Assembly: GCA_040382235.1 (NCBI GenBank)
Contig: JBEIFV010000003.1
Location: 38,936-102,935, forward strand
Direction: 5' to 3'
DNA from: JAEUOS01 sp040382235
GTDB lineage: Bacteria > Pseudomonadota > Gammaproteobacteria > Burkholderiales > JAEUOS01
DNA: 64,000 nucleotides
Shown: piece by piece, positions 41,386 through 55,129 of the stretch
How the letters are laid out: every line of letters starts with the position of its first letter
How positions within the stretch are numbered: the first letter of the stretch is position 1
Made by a program: the position numbers and the translations under genes
The notes under the pieces: model-generated
Seen by the model: the letters and a program-made list of their open reading frames with translations, nothing else
Told to the model about the DNA's origin: nothing
The model's database searches: none

Positions 41386-43566
41386 TCACGCCACGTCTGC
41401 CGCCTTGAAATCCTGCCGGTACTTGTGCAGCAGGGGTTCGGTATAGCCGGACGGCTGGGCGCGCCCTTCGAACACCAGTGCGCAAGCCGCCTTGAAGGCG
41501 ATCGAGGCATCGTAGTTCGGCGCCATCGGCCGATACAGCGGATCACCGGCGTTCTGCTGGTCGACAACCTTGGCCATGCGCTTGAAGGTTTCCATCACCT
41601 GATCGGCAGTGACCACGCCGTGGTGCAGCCAGTTGGCGATGTGCTGGCTGGAAATGCGCAGGGTCGCACGGTCTTCCATCAGGCCGATGTTGTTGATGTC
41701 GGGCACCTTGGAACAACCCACGCCCTGGTCGATCCAGCGCACCACGTAGCCGAGTATGCCTTGGCAATTGTTGTCCACTTCGCGCTGCTTCTCAGGCGCC
41801 GGCCAGTCGGGCGTGGCGGTCACCGGCACGCTCAGCAAGTCGTCCAGAAGGACGTTGGCCACGTCGGCAAGCCGGGTCTTCTCGAGTTCGATCTGCACCG
41901 CCTGCACGTCGACCTGGTGGTAGTGCAAGGCATGCAGCGTGGCGGCGGTTGGTGACGGCACCCAGGCGGTATTGGCGCCAGCTTTGGGATGGGCGATTTT
42001 CTGCTCCAGCATCGCGGACAACAGCTCGGCCAAGCCCCACAGACCCGAGCCGATCTGGGCGCGGCCGCGCAGGCCGCAATCAAGACCGACCAACACATTG
42101 CTCTTTTCATAGGCGGTGATCCAGGCGGTCGATTTCATGTCGCCTTTCTTGATCATCGGCCCGGCTTCCATGACGCTGCGCATTTCGTCGCCCGTGCGGT
42201 CGAGAAAACCGGTGTTGATGAAGGCGACACGCGCCGGGGCGGCGCCGATGCAGGCCTTCAAGTTGACACTGGTGCGCCGCTCCTCATCCATGATGCCCAT
42301 CTTGAGCGTATTGCGCGGCAGCGCCAGCATATCCTCGACCCGACCGAACAATTCGTCGGCAAATGCGACCTCGGCAGGTCCGTGCATTTTCGGCTTGACC
42401 ACATACATCGACCCGGTGCGCGAATTGGCGCGCCGCTTGAGATCATGAATCGCCGCCGCGCTGCACACCACCGCATCGAGAATGCCTTCGGCGATTTCGA
42501 GTCCGTCGCGGTCGAGAATCGCCGGGTTGGTCATCAGGTGCCCGACATGCCGGACGAACATCAGCGAGCGGCCGTGCAGGGTCAGGGCCCCGCCGTCCGG
42601 GCGGGTGTACTGGCGATCGGGATTGGCGCGCCGGGTGAAGGTCTTGCCGCCCTTGGTCACTTCTTCGGTCAGGTCGCCCTTCATTAGGCCCAGCCAGTTG
42701 CGATAAATGTTGATCTTGTCGGGCGCATCGACCGCGGCCACTGAATCCTCGCAATCCATGATGGTGGTGAGCGCCGCCTCGAGCAGCACATCCTTGACGC
42801 CGGCGGTATCGGTCTTGCCGATGGCACTGCCTGCATCGATCTGGATCTCGAAGTGCAAGCCGTGGTTGATCAGCAACACCGCGCTCGGCGCGTCCGCACT
42901 CCCGTTGAAGCCCTGGAATTGGGCCGGGTCGCGCAAGGCGCTGCCGCCGGCCTTGAGTTGTACCTGCAAGGCCCCGCCCACCACTTTGTAAGCAAGCGCT
43001 TCGGCGTGTGATCCGGTCGCCAAAGGCGCCGCCTGGTCGAGAAAGGCGCGGGCGCGGGCGATCACAAGGTTGCCACGCACCGGGTTGTAGCCGCCGCCTT
43101 TTTCGGCGCCGCCGGTCTCGGCAATCGCGTCAGTGCCGTACAGGGCGTCGTAGAGGCTGCCCCAGCGCGCATTCGCGGCATTGAGCGCATAACGCGGATT
43201 GGACATCGGCACCACCAGTTGCGGGCCGGCTTGTTGTGCAATTTCACTATCGACGTTGGCGGTGGTGGCCTTGACCACGGGCGGGACCGGTACCAGGTAG
43301 CCGATGCCTTCGAGAAACTTGCGGTAGGCCGCCATATCCTCGATCGGGCCGCGATGGGCTGTATGCCAGGCATCGAGTTCGCGCTGCAGGCGCTGGCGTT
43401 CGGCCAGCAGGGCGCGATTTTTCGGTGCAAGGTCTTGCACAAGGCTGGCGAAGCCTTGCCAGAAACCTACGGCTTCAACGCCAGTGCCGGGCAACACCTC
43501 GGTCTGGATAAAGCGGTCGAGGCTGGCCGCCACTTGCAGCCCGTGACGCGCGATGCGTTCACTCAT
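41386..43566 (-). CDS. glcB: Malate synthase G
   Basis: 726 residues, the length of the G isoform, with GGAGAACATC before the ATG. It condenses glyoxylate with acetyl-CoA to malate in the cytoplasm. Landmarks: GYLVPVPPVV near residue 89, LLINHGLHFEIQID near 230, TIMDCEDSVAAVDAPDKI near 265 with the Mg-binding and catalytic acidic residues, and KPKMHGPAEVAFADELFGRVE near 385. IMDEERRTSVNLKACI near 426 is followed by the C-terminal domain with QGVGCSKVPDINN near 615. The catalytic Asp and Arg regions look intact. There is no isocitrate lyase nearby, so glyoxylate would come from glycolate, purines or elsewhere. Confidence 0.95.
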   Translation of the reverse strand: MSERIARHGLQVAASLDRFIQTEVLPGTGVEAVGFWQGFASLVQDLAPKNRALLAERQRLQRELDAWHTAHRGPIEDMAAYRKFLEGIGYLVPVPPVVKATTANVDSEIAQQAGPQLVVPMSNPRYALNAANARWGSLYDALYGTDAIAETGGAEKGGGYNPVRGNLVIARARAFLDQAAPLATGSHAEALAYKVVGGALQVQLKAGGSALRDPAQFQGFNGSADAPSAVLLINHGLHFEIQIDAGSAIGKTDTAGVKDVLLEAALTTIMDCEDSVAAVDAPDKINIYRNWLGLMKGDLTEEVTKGGKTFTRRANPDRQYTRPDGGALTLHGRSLMFVRHVGHLMTNPAILDRDGLEIAEGILDAVVCSAAAIHDLKRRANSRTGSMYVVKPKMHGPAEVAFADELFGRVEDMLALPRNTLKMGIMDEERRTSVNLKACIGAAPARVAFINTGFLDRTGDEMRSVMEAGPMIKKGDMKSTAWITAYEKSNVLVGLDCGLRGRAQIGSGLWGLAELLSAMLEQKIAHPKAGANTAWVPSPTAATLHALHYHQVDVQAVQIELEKTRLADVANVLLDDLLSVPVTATPDWPAPEKQREVDNNCQGILGYVVRWIDQGVGCSKVPDINNIGLMEDRATLRISSQHIANWLHHGVVTADQVMETFKRMAKVVDQQNAGDPLYRPMAPNYDASIAFKAACALVFEGRAQPSGYTEPLLHKYRQDFKAADVA

Positions 43567-43635
43567 GATGTTCTCCGAAAACCCTTGGGATAATGAAAGA
43601 TGAAGAATGCCTTGTGCCGACCGTTCACGCGCACA

Positions 43636-45057
43636 TCAAGCAGGCCATCCGGAACGGGCGAGCATCGCCGCGCTGATCCGGTTGTGGCGCTCGATCAAGT
43701 CAGGCAAATTTAAACCGCCCGTCAGTTTACCCGCCTCGACCCGCGGCTGGCCGTTGATCACCGAGAACCAGGCGTTTTGCGGCGCGCAGGTCATGAGGGC
43801 CGCCACCGGATCACCCTGCGCACCGGCATGCGCCAGGTCGTCAATGCGAAAGCCGACCAGGTCGGCAGCCATGCCGGGCGCCAGGCTGCCGATGTCGTCA
43901 CGGTTCAGGACCGCGGCCCCACCGCGCGTGGCGAGTTCGAGGGCGGCGCGCGCGGAGAAGCGGTCGGCACGCGATTCGAACCCCGGCCAGCCCACCCGCG
44001 CCAGCAGCATTGCAAGGCGAGCCTCGGCCAGCAAGTGATTGCTGTCACTGCTGGCCGAACCGTCGACGCCGATACCCACGCGCACGCCGGCGCCGATCAT
44101 GGCAGGCACCGGCGCGATACCGGACGCCAGGATCATGTTGCTGCTGGGGCAATGGCACACGCCGCTCCTGGTGGCGCCCAATAGCGCGATCTCGTCCGCC
44201 GACGGATGCACCATGTGCGCAAACCACACGTCGGGCCCGAGCCAGCCCAGGCTTTCGGCATAGGCGATCGGCCGCATGCCGAACTTCTCGATGCAATAGC
44301 GCTCTTCATCCAACGTTTCGGCCAGATGCGTATGCAAGGCCACGCCCGCATGGGCACGCGCCAGCGCCGCAGATTCGCGCATCAGGTCCGCACTGACCGA
44401 AAACGGCGAACACGGCGCCAGCGCGACGCGTGTCATCGCGCCATGCGCGGCATCGTGATGCGCCTCGATCAAACGCCGGCTATCGACGAGGATCGCGTTC
44501 TCGTCCTCGCACACCCGGTCCGGCGGCAGGCCGCCCTGCGACTCGCCCACGCTCATGCTGCCGCGGGTGGCATGAAAGCGCACGCCCATTGCCTGCGCGG
44601 CGGCGATGCTGTCATCGAGCCTGGCGCCGCCAGGAAACAGGTACAGATGATCGGCCACCGTGGTGGCGCCGGAGAGCATGAGTTCAGCCAGCGCGATCTG
44701 GGTGCTGACGTAAACGGCCTCAGGGTCCATTTCGGCCCACACCGGGTAGAGCGCCCTGAGCCAATCGAACAGCACAAGGCCCGGGCCGGTGCCGACCGCG
44801 CGCGTCAGCGTCTGGTACATGTGGTGATGGCAATTGACCAGACCAGGCAGCACCACGCAGCCATGCGCGGCAATGGTCTTGCGCGGCGTGCGCGAAACTG
44901 GCTCGGCAGCCATCCATTGCCGCAAATCTTGACTGCTGCCCACCTGCTCGATCAGATTGCCGCGGACAAAGACCGCACCGTCGGCAATTTCGCGACGCGC
45001 GGCATCCATGGTCACCACTACCCCGGCGTGTTCGATCAACAGAGTATCGTCTTGCAT
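43636..45057 (-). CDS. Amidohydrolase, 8-oxoguanine deaminase-like
   Basis: 473 residues from the ATG at 45057, four bases after the apt stop. TRZ/ATZ-type metal-dependent deaminase: metal ligands in LPGLVNCHHHMYQTL near residue 73, VALHTHLAETLDEERYC near 238, WFAHMVHPSADEIALL near 275, and VGIGVDGSASSDSNHLL near 323. The substrate loop with SSNMILASGIAPVP near 305 matches 8-oxoguanine or guanine/hydroxydechloroatrazine deaminases. Co-transcription with adenine phosphoribosyltransferase supports a purine base as substrate. It would open salvage or disposal of oxidised guanine. Annotation as an atrazine-type hydrolase is possible but less fitting. Confidence 0.82.
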   Translation of the reverse strand: MQDDTLLIEHAGVVVTMDAARREIADGAVFVRGNLIEQVGSSQDLRQWMAAEPVSRTPRKTIAAHGCVVLPGLVNCHHHMYQTLTRAVGTGPGLVLFDWLRALYPVWAEMDPEAVYVSTQIALAELMLSGATTVADHLYLFPGGARLDDSIAAAQAMGVRFHATRGSMSVGESQGGLPPDRVCEDENAILVDSRRLIEAHHDAAHGAMTRVALAPCSPFSVSADLMRESAALARAHAGVALHTHLAETLDEERYCIEKFGMRPIAYAESLGWLGPDVWFAHMVHPSADEIALLGATRSGVCHCPSSNMILASGIAPVPAMIGAGVRVGIGVDGSASSDSNHLLAEARLAMLLARVGWPGFESRADRFSARAALELATRGGAAVLNRDDIGSLAPGMAADLVGFRIDDLAHAGAQGDPVAALMTCAPQNAWFSVINGQPRVEAGKLTGGLNLPDLIERHNRISAAMLARSGWPA

Positions 45058-45061
45058 GTCG

Positions 45062-45613
45062 TCAATGCCCGGCAAATTCACACACCACGAACGGCGCAAG
45101 GCCATCGGCGCGCAAGGCCTTCGTCCCGCCAAGCTCCGGCAAATCGATGATCACTGCGGGCAGGATCGCGCCAGCGCCCAGGCGCTTGAGCAACTTGACC
45201 GCGGCCTGCATGGTGCCGCCGGTGGCGATCAGGTCATCAATCAACAACACCCGGCTGCCAGATGAGACGGCATCGCTGTGCATCTGGATCGCAGCACTGC
45301 CGTATTCAAGTTCGTATTCCTCGGTCAAGGTATCGAAGGGCAGCTTGCCTTTCTTGCGCACCGGCACAAAACCGCGATTGAGTTCATAGGCAATGACCGA
45401 GCCGAGAATGAAACCGCGCGCGTCGATGCCGGCCACCACATCGATGCGTTCGTCCATGAAGCGATGCACGAAGATATCGATCAGCACGCGAAAGGTCCTG
45501 GCATCCGACAGGAGTGGGGTGATGTCGCGGAACATCACGCCGGGTTGCGGCCAGTCGGGCACGGAGCGCACCCGCGATCGGATGAAATCCGAGAGCGGCA
45601 GGTTATCGGACAT
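45062..45613 (-). CDS. apt: Adenine phosphoribosyltransferase
   Basis: 183 residues from the ATG at 45613 (MSDNLPLSDFIRSRVRSVPDWPQPGVMFRDITPLL). The eight codons upstream are not conserved. The family core is complete: GIDARGFILGSVIAYELNRGFVPVRKKGKLP near residue 63, EYELEYGSAAIQMHSDAV near 96, and the PRPP-binding loop RVLLIDDLIATGGTM near 121. It converts adenine and PRPP to AMP. It is followed closely by an oxopurine deaminase gene in the same operon. A 30-bp palindrome lies about 105 bases upstream. Confidence 0.95.
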   Translation of the reverse strand: MSDNLPLSDFIRSRVRSVPDWPQPGVMFRDITPLLSDARTFRVLIDIFVHRFMDERIDVVAGIDARGFILGSVIAYELNRGFVPVRKKGKLPFDTLTEEYELEYGSAAIQMHSDAVSSGSRVLLIDDLIATGGTMQAAVKLLKRLGAGAILPAVIIDLPELGGTKALRADGLAPFVVCEFAGH

Positions 45614-45718
45614 CGCTGAAACCCCCGGCGAAAACATGAGGCGCCGGCCGGTGTTTTGTACATCGCTTTTTCAAGCGGACTGGTCCGGCTCCGCCGGTGA
45701 TTCCGTTCATACATCCGC

Positions 45719-45748
45719 CCGACAAAAGTAGATTTCTACTGTTGTCGG
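45719..45748. promoter_or_regulatory. 30-bp near-perfect palindrome between gltD and apt
   Basis: Arms CCGACAA and TTGTCGG enclose AGTAGA-TT-TCTACT with a single mismatched pair, giving a 14-bp stem with a two-base loop. It is five bases after the gltD stop and lies upstream of apt. It lacks a T-run on either side, so it could be an operator or a processing hairpin as much as a terminator. Confidence 0.5.
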
Positions 45749-45753
45749 AATCA

Positions 45754-47220
45754 TCAGCGAGGCAATTCCGAGCTACCCATCAGAAACTCGTCCACCGCGC
45801 GCGCGCATTGCCGCCCCTCGCGAATCGCCCACACCACCAGTGACTGGCCACGCCGCATGTCGCCGGCGGCGAATACCTTGGCCACCGAGGTGTGATAGGC
45901 CTTGTCACCTTCGGTCGGCGCGCGGGCATTGCTGCGCGCGTCTTTCTCCACGCCGAACGCATCGACCACGCCCTGCACCGGCGATACGAAGCCCATGGCC
46001 AGGAGCACCAGGTCGGCCTTGACCTCGAATTCCGAATTCGGCATTTCGCTCATCTTGCCGTCTTTCCAGTCGAGCCGGCAGGCGATCAGCTTTTCGAGCT
46101 TGCCGTCGCGCCCCTCGAAGCGTTTGGTCGCCACACTCCAGTCGCGCTCGCAACCTTCTTCGTGGCTCGAAGAGGTGCGCAGCTTGGTGGGCCAGTAGGG
46201 CCATACCAGCGGCTTGTTCTCCTGCTCGGGCGGGGTGGGAAGCAGCTCGTATTGGGTGACCGACAGCGCGCCGTGGCGGTTCGAGGTGCCCACGCAGTCC
46301 GAACCGGTATCGCCGCCACCGATCACCACCACATGCTTGCCGGTGGCCAGTAACTGCTGCTTGAGCCGATCGCCGGCATTGATCTGGTTTTGCTGCGGCA
46401 GGAATTCCATCGCGAAATGAATGCCATCGAGCTCACGCCCTGGCACCGGCAAATCGCGCGGCTGCTCGGCACCGCCTGCGATTACCACGGCATCGAATTC
46501 GGCCAGCAGTTGCTTGGGCGACAGCGTTTCATGCGAGAAATTGTTGATCGTTGGATCCAGCGGCTTGTCGCCTACAAACACGCCGGTGCGAAACACCACG
46601 CCCTCGGCCTGCATTTGCTCGACGCGCCTGTCAATCAGGTGCTTTTCCATCTTGAAATCGGGGATGCCATAGCGCAGCAGGCCACCGATGCGGTCGTTTT
46701 TTTCGAACAGGGTGACTGCATGGCCGACACGCGCCAACTGTTGCGCCGCCGCCAGGCCCGCCGGGCCGGAACCGACAACCGCCACTTTTCGACCGGTCTT
46801 CCCGCTGGGCGGCTGCGGTACGACCCAGCCATTTTCCCAGCCGGTATCGATGATGAAGTGCTCGATCGACTTGATGCCGACAGCGTCGTCGTTGATATTG
46901 AGCGTGCACGCCGATTCACAAGGCGCCGGACAGATGCGCCCGGTGAATTCCGGAAAATTGTTGGTTGAGTGCAGCACGTCGAGCGCTTCGCGCACGTTGC
47001 CGCGATACACCAGGTCGTTCCAGTCGGGAATGATGTTGTTGACCGGGCAGCCGCTGTTGCAAAACGGGATGCCGCAATCCATGCAGCGCGCACCCTGCTT
47101 TTTCGCGGCTTCGTCCGACAGGCGCAGGACGAATTCGCGGTAGTGCTTCTTGCGCGACTGCGGCGCTTCGTATTGCTCCTCTTCGCGTGCGAGTTCCAGG
47201 AATCCGGTGACTTTTCCCAT
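45754..47220 (-). CDS. gltD: Glutamate synthase (NADPH) small subunit
   Basis: 488 residues. The N-terminal domain has cysteine clusters for two low-potential [4Fe-4S] centres (CMDCGIPFCNSGCPVNNIIPDWN near residue 42 and CPAPCESACTL near 95). The first FAD loop is KVAVVGSGPAGLAAAQQLARVGH near 146, and the NADPH loop VVVIGGGDTGSDCVGTSNRHG near 295. The C-terminus carries KVFAAGDMRRGQSLVVWAI. It feeds electrons from NADPH to GltB. It is 101 bases downstream of gltB in the same operon. The hairpin behind it may end the message. Confidence 0.95.
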   Translation of the reverse strand: MGKVTGFLELAREEEQYEAPQSRKKHYREFVLRLSDEAAKKQGARCMDCGIPFCNSGCPVNNIIPDWNDLVYRGNVREALDVLHSTNNFPEFTGRICPAPCESACTLNINDDAVGIKSIEHFIIDTGWENGWVVPQPPSGKTGRKVAVVGSGPAGLAAAQQLARVGHAVTLFEKNDRIGGLLRYGIPDFKMEKHLIDRRVEQMQAEGVVFRTGVFVGDKPLDPTINNFSHETLSPKQLLAEFDAVVIAGGAEQPRDLPVPGRELDGIHFAMEFLPQQNQINAGDRLKQQLLATGKHVVVIGGGDTGSDCVGTSNRHGALSVTQYELLPTPPEQENKPLVWPYWPTKLRTSSSHEEGCERDWSVATKRFEGRDGKLEKLIACRLDWKDGKMSEMPNSEFEVKADLVLLAMGFVSPVQGVVDAFGVEKDARSNARAPTEGDKAYHTSVAKVFAAGDMRRGQSLVVWAIREGRQCARAVDEFLMGSSELPR

Positions 47221-47321
47221 CTGCTACCTCAGTGCTTGACTAGTGTTCAATACGCACAAGCCGGAAACAAGGCATCTACCACCCGGTCTCCGCCATGCGC
47301 TACGTGGCGCTTTGCAGCCGC

Positions 47322-52028
<4,707 letters not shown>

Positions 52029-52049
52029 GGCATTCCTTTTGCTAATGCT

Positions 52050-52062
52050 GTTGCGACGCAAC
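52050..52062. promoter_or_regulatory. 13-bp perfect palindrome upstream of gltB
   Basis: GTTGCG-A-CGCAAC ends 21 bases before the gltB start codon. It may be an operator or an mRNA hairpin near the ribosome-binding site. No matching known site was recognised. Confidence 0.4.
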
Positions 52063-52121
52063 GCAAATAACTACGGACCAGCACTATACGCCCACGACAC
52101 AGGTTGCTCAAGAGAATTAAT

Positions 52122-52190
52122 AAGGGTCGGACCCCAATTTATTTTCTGATTTACAAAGCTAAGTTTAAATAGGGTCAGATTGAATTTTAC
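52122..52190. repeat. REP-like sequences left of the transposase
   Basis: Two copies of a GGGTCnGA motif are seen: GGGTCGGACCC (52124-52134) followed by CCAATTTA, and GGGTCAGA (52173-52180) followed by TTGAATTTTA. The second lies inside the 3' codons of the transposase gene. They match the right-hand copy in form. Confidence 0.6.
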
Positions 52191-52863
52191 GTGGCCTGCC
52201 TCGCGGGAGCGGCATACCGCGACGCGGCAAGGCCACACCTGCGAGGCTTGGTCCGCCATGCCCCAGAACCCAACCTTTCTTCGACGCCTCGGCGATCGCG
52301 AGTTGATCAGTGGCGCGTAACCCTGCGCTCACCAACTCCTGATATGCGGCCTCACGTGCGAAAGGGGTATTTCCCAAAGCCCAGAACAACGGGTGCTCCC
52401 GCACCAGGGGATCGACCCGATGGCCGCAGTTGTGCAAGTAACTCGACCACGGATAATTGCCTGCACTGCTCACGAGGCCGGCGCGAACCGGGCTGAGCTC
52501 GATGTACGCCATGCACTTGAAAAGGTAGTGCTCACTATCAATTAATGCAGCCCCAAAACGGCCTTGCCACAGTGAACCCAAGTGCGTGGATGAGTCGTTG
52601 TAGTAGCGTACATAGCTGCGGCCGAGCGCCTGCATCAGGGTAGACAAACCATCTTGCGCGCCAGGCGTGGCAAGCAGATGGAAATGATCGGGCATCAGTA
52701 CATAGGCATGGATGGCGACGTTGAATTGGCGTGCGGCGTTCAACAGGAGCCCCAACATCCGCTCGTAATCCGCCGTTGCCCGAAACACGGGAAACGCGCT
52801 GATTCCGCGCTGGATGATGATATGTGGATGCCCTGGCAATACTAGACGCGCAAGTCGGGCCAT
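52165..52863 (-). mobile_element. REP-associated tyrosine transposase (RAYT, Y1_Tnp)
   Basis: 232 residues, beginning MARLARLVLPGHPHIIIQRG. The HUH metal motif is YVLMPDHFHLLATP near residue 54. The catalytic tyrosine is probably in LGRSYVRYYNDS near 86. YIELSPVRAGLV near 121 and a C-terminal GRPRKIQSDPI complete the family pattern. The gene ends inside one of the GGGTC repeats. RAYTs act on REP hairpins and are usually domesticated single copies. Here it separates dgt from gltB, which are neighbours in many relatives. It appears intact. Confidence 0.88.
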
Positions 52864-52896
52864 TCGAACCTGACGCTTGAAAGCGCCATTTAAACA

Positions 52897-52907
52897 GGGT
52901 CAGACCC
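52897..52907. repeat. REP-like palindrome right of the transposase
   Basis: GGGTCAGACCC followed by TATTTTAGA lies between the transposase start and the dgt stop at 52917. It is symmetric and matches the left copies. It may serve as the RAYT recognition hairpin. Confidence 0.6.
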
Positions 52908-52916
52908 TATTTTAGA

Positions 52917-54038
52917 TCAGATATCATCTACTGCGAACAGGCGCCGATGCTCGCGCATGGCATAGCGATCAGTCATGCCCGAGATATAGTCGGCAACCGC
53001 ACGTGCGCGGTCAATATCGGCCTTGGCCTGATATTGGGGCGGCAACAAGCGCGGATCGCTCATGAAAGCACTAAACAACTCACCGACTATGCGCCTGCCT
53101 TTGGTGCTCATGCGCTGCACCTGATAGTGCTGATACAAGCTGTCGCGCAAAAAACGCTTGAGCTCCAGTGACTCGGCGCGCACCGCATCGCTATGCATGA
53201 CCAGCGCAGGTGCGGCGCGCACCTGCGCGATGCTGTCCGGCGCGAGCTGTTTCAATCGTTCATTGGTGGTGTCGACCAGGTCACGCACCAATGTGTTGAT
53301 CATGCGACGAATGGTTTCGTTGATCCTGCGTCTTTCAGCCACGCCCGGAAACAGGGCCAATACGGTTTGAAAGTGCCGCTGGAACAGGGGCACGTCAGCC
53401 AACTGCTTCAGATCGATCAAACCCGAACGCAGGCCGTCATCGATGTCATGGTTGTTGTAGGCAATTTCGTCAGCCAGGTTGGTGATCTGCGCTTCCAACG
53501 AAGGCTGGGTGCCGTCGATGAAGCGCCGGCCGACTTCGCCCAGTGACGCTGCGATGTCCAAAGCGCAATGCTTGAGAATGCCTTCGCGGGTTTCGAAGGT
53601 CAGGTTGAGGCCATCGAAGGCGCCATAGCGTTCTTCGAGCACGTCAACCACGCGCAGACTTTGCAGATTGTGCTCGAAGCCGCCGTAGTCGCGCATGCAT
53701 TCGTTGAGCGCATCCTGCCCGGCGTGTCCAAAAGGAGTATGCCCGAGGTCATGGGCCAGCGCGATTGCTTCAGCAAGATCCTCATCCAGACGCAGACTGC
53801 GGGCGATCGAACGGGCCAACTGGGCAACCTCGATCGAATGGGTGAGGCGTGTGCGGAACAAATCGCCTTCGTGATTGACGAACACCTGGGTTTTGTATTC
53901 GAGACGACGAAACGCATTCGAATGAATCACCCGGTCGCGATCGCGCTGAAATTCGGAGCGCGATGCCGAGGTTTCCTCCGGCCAGCGCCTGCCATGCGAG
54001 GCTGTGGAGTTGGCTGCGTACCTGGCAAGCGGGTTCAC
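52917..54038 (-). CDS. dgt: Deoxyguanosinetriphosphate triphosphohydrolase-like protein
   Basis: 373 residues from GTG at 54038, which overlaps the aroB stop (GTGA); an ATG at 54065 is an alternative that would overlap aroB by 31 bases. HD-domain metal site: the first His is in RTRLTHSIEVAQLARSI near residue 66, and the HD pair is in IALAHDLGHTPFGHAGQD near 94. It also has NLADEIAYNNHDIDDGL near 197, the fourth metal ligand. It hydrolyses dNTP to nucleoside and triphosphate and may limit dNTP levels. It forms one transcription unit with aroK and aroB. Confidence 0.88.
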   Translation of the reverse strand: MNPLARYAANSTASHGRRWPEETSASRSEFQRDRDRVIHSNAFRRLEYKTQVFVNHEGDLFRTRLTHSIEVAQLARSIARSLRLDEDLAEAIALAHDLGHTPFGHAGQDALNECMRDYGGFEHNLQSLRVVDVLEERYGAFDGLNLTFETREGILKHCALDIAASLGEVGRRFIDGTQPSLEAQITNLADEIAYNNHDIDDGLRSGLIDLKQLADVPLFQRHFQTVLALFPGVAERRRINETIRRMINTLVRDLVDTTNERLKQLAPDSIAQVRAAPALVMHSDAVRAESLELKRFLRDSLYQHYQVQRMSTKGRRIVGELFSAFMSDPRLLPPQYQAKADIDRARAVADYISGMTDRYAMREHRRLFAVDDI

Positions 54039-55129
54039 GGCGGGATCAACGACGCACGCGCGCATTGCGCCAGTGTCGGCGCCACCAGATCGTCGGCGAC
54101 CGGCGTGACGAAGGCCTCGCCCAGGCGCTTGAGCAGCACGTAACGAATCGCGCCAGCTTCGGCCTTTTTGTCGATTCGCATCAGTTCGAAATAACGCGCT
54201 GGCGGCAAGGCCGGGCCTTCCACGGGCAAGCCGGCGCGGGCGATCAGTGTACGCAGCCGTTCCAGGTCGGCGCGCTCGAGGTGGCCCAGGTGACACGACA
54301 AGTCAGCCGCCATCACCATGCCGGCAGCCACCGCTTCGCCGTGCAACCAGGTGCCATATCCCAGGCCGGCTTCGATCGCGTGGCCGAAGGTGTGCCCCAG
54401 ATTGAGCCAGGCCCGAATCCCGGTTTCACGCTCATCCTGAACCACGATCTCGGCCTTGATTTCGCACGAACGGCGAATCGCATGCGCCAGCGCCGCGCTG
54501 TCACGTCGCAGAAGGGCATCGAGATTGCCTTCGAGCCAGGCCAGGAAGGCCACGTCGTAGATGAACCCGTATTTCACAACCTCGGCCAAACCGGAGCGGA
54601 ATTCGCGCTCCGGCAGGCTTGCAAGCGTGTCGGTGTCGGCGAGTACAAGGATCGGCTGGTGGAAGGCGCCCACCATGTTTTTTCCGAGCGGATGGTTGAT
54701 CGCCGTCTTGCCGCCGACCGAAGAGTCGACCTGAGCCAACAAAGTTGTCGGCACCTGTATGAAGGGCACACCGCGCTGATAGATGGCCGCCGCAAACCCG
54801 GCAAGGTCGCCGATCACGCCGCCGCCCAGCGCAATGAGCGTGGTCTTGCGGTCGCAATGCTGCGCCAGCAGCGCGGAATGGATCTGATTGAGCGTTTCCC
54901 AGGTCTTGGCGGCTTCGCCATCGGGCAGCACGATCTCGATGACCTGCAAGTCGGCGCCGGCGAGGCTTGCGCGCAGGCGCGCGAGAAAGTATGGCGCTAT
55001 CCGGTCGCTGGTCACGATCGCGGCGCGACCACGAATGCGCCCCTTGAAATGTGCCGCGTCATCGATCAGCGACGGGCCGACCAGAATCGGATACGAACGG
55101 TCACCTAGGTTGACGCGAAGTTCATCCAT
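54035..55129 (-). CDS. aroB: 3-dehydroquinate synthase
   Basis: 364 residues, beginning MDELRVNLGDRSYPILVGPSL. It cyclises DAHP to dehydroquinate with NAD and zinc in the shikimate pathway. Signatures: VLPDGEAAKTWETLNQIHSALLAQHCDRKTTLIALGGGVIGDLAGFAAAIYQRGVPFIQVPTTLLAQVDSSVGGKTAINHP from residue 68 on, which includes the NAD-binding loops and Lys. The zinc ligands are expected in RRSCEIKAEIVVQDERE near 215 and in LGHTFGHAIEAG and WLHGEAVAAGM beyond. Its start lies 25 bases inside aroK, so the two are coupled. Confidence 0.95.
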   Translation of the reverse strand: MDELRVNLGDRSYPILVGPSLIDDAAHFKGRIRGRAAIVTSDRIAPYFLARLRASLAGADLQVIEIVLPDGEAAKTWETLNQIHSALLAQHCDRKTTLIALGGGVIGDLAGFAAAIYQRGVPFIQVPTTLLAQVDSSVGGKTAINHPLGKNMVGAFHQPILVLADTDTLASLPEREFRSGLAEVVKYGFIYDVAFLAWLEGNLDALLRRDSAALAHAIRRSCEIKAEIVVQDERETGIRAWLNLGHTFGHAIEAGLGYGTWLHGEAVAAGMVMAADLSCHLGHLERADLERLRTLIARAGLPVEGPALPPARYFELMRIDKKAEAGAIRYVLLKRLGEAFVTPVADDLVAPTLAQCARASLIPP

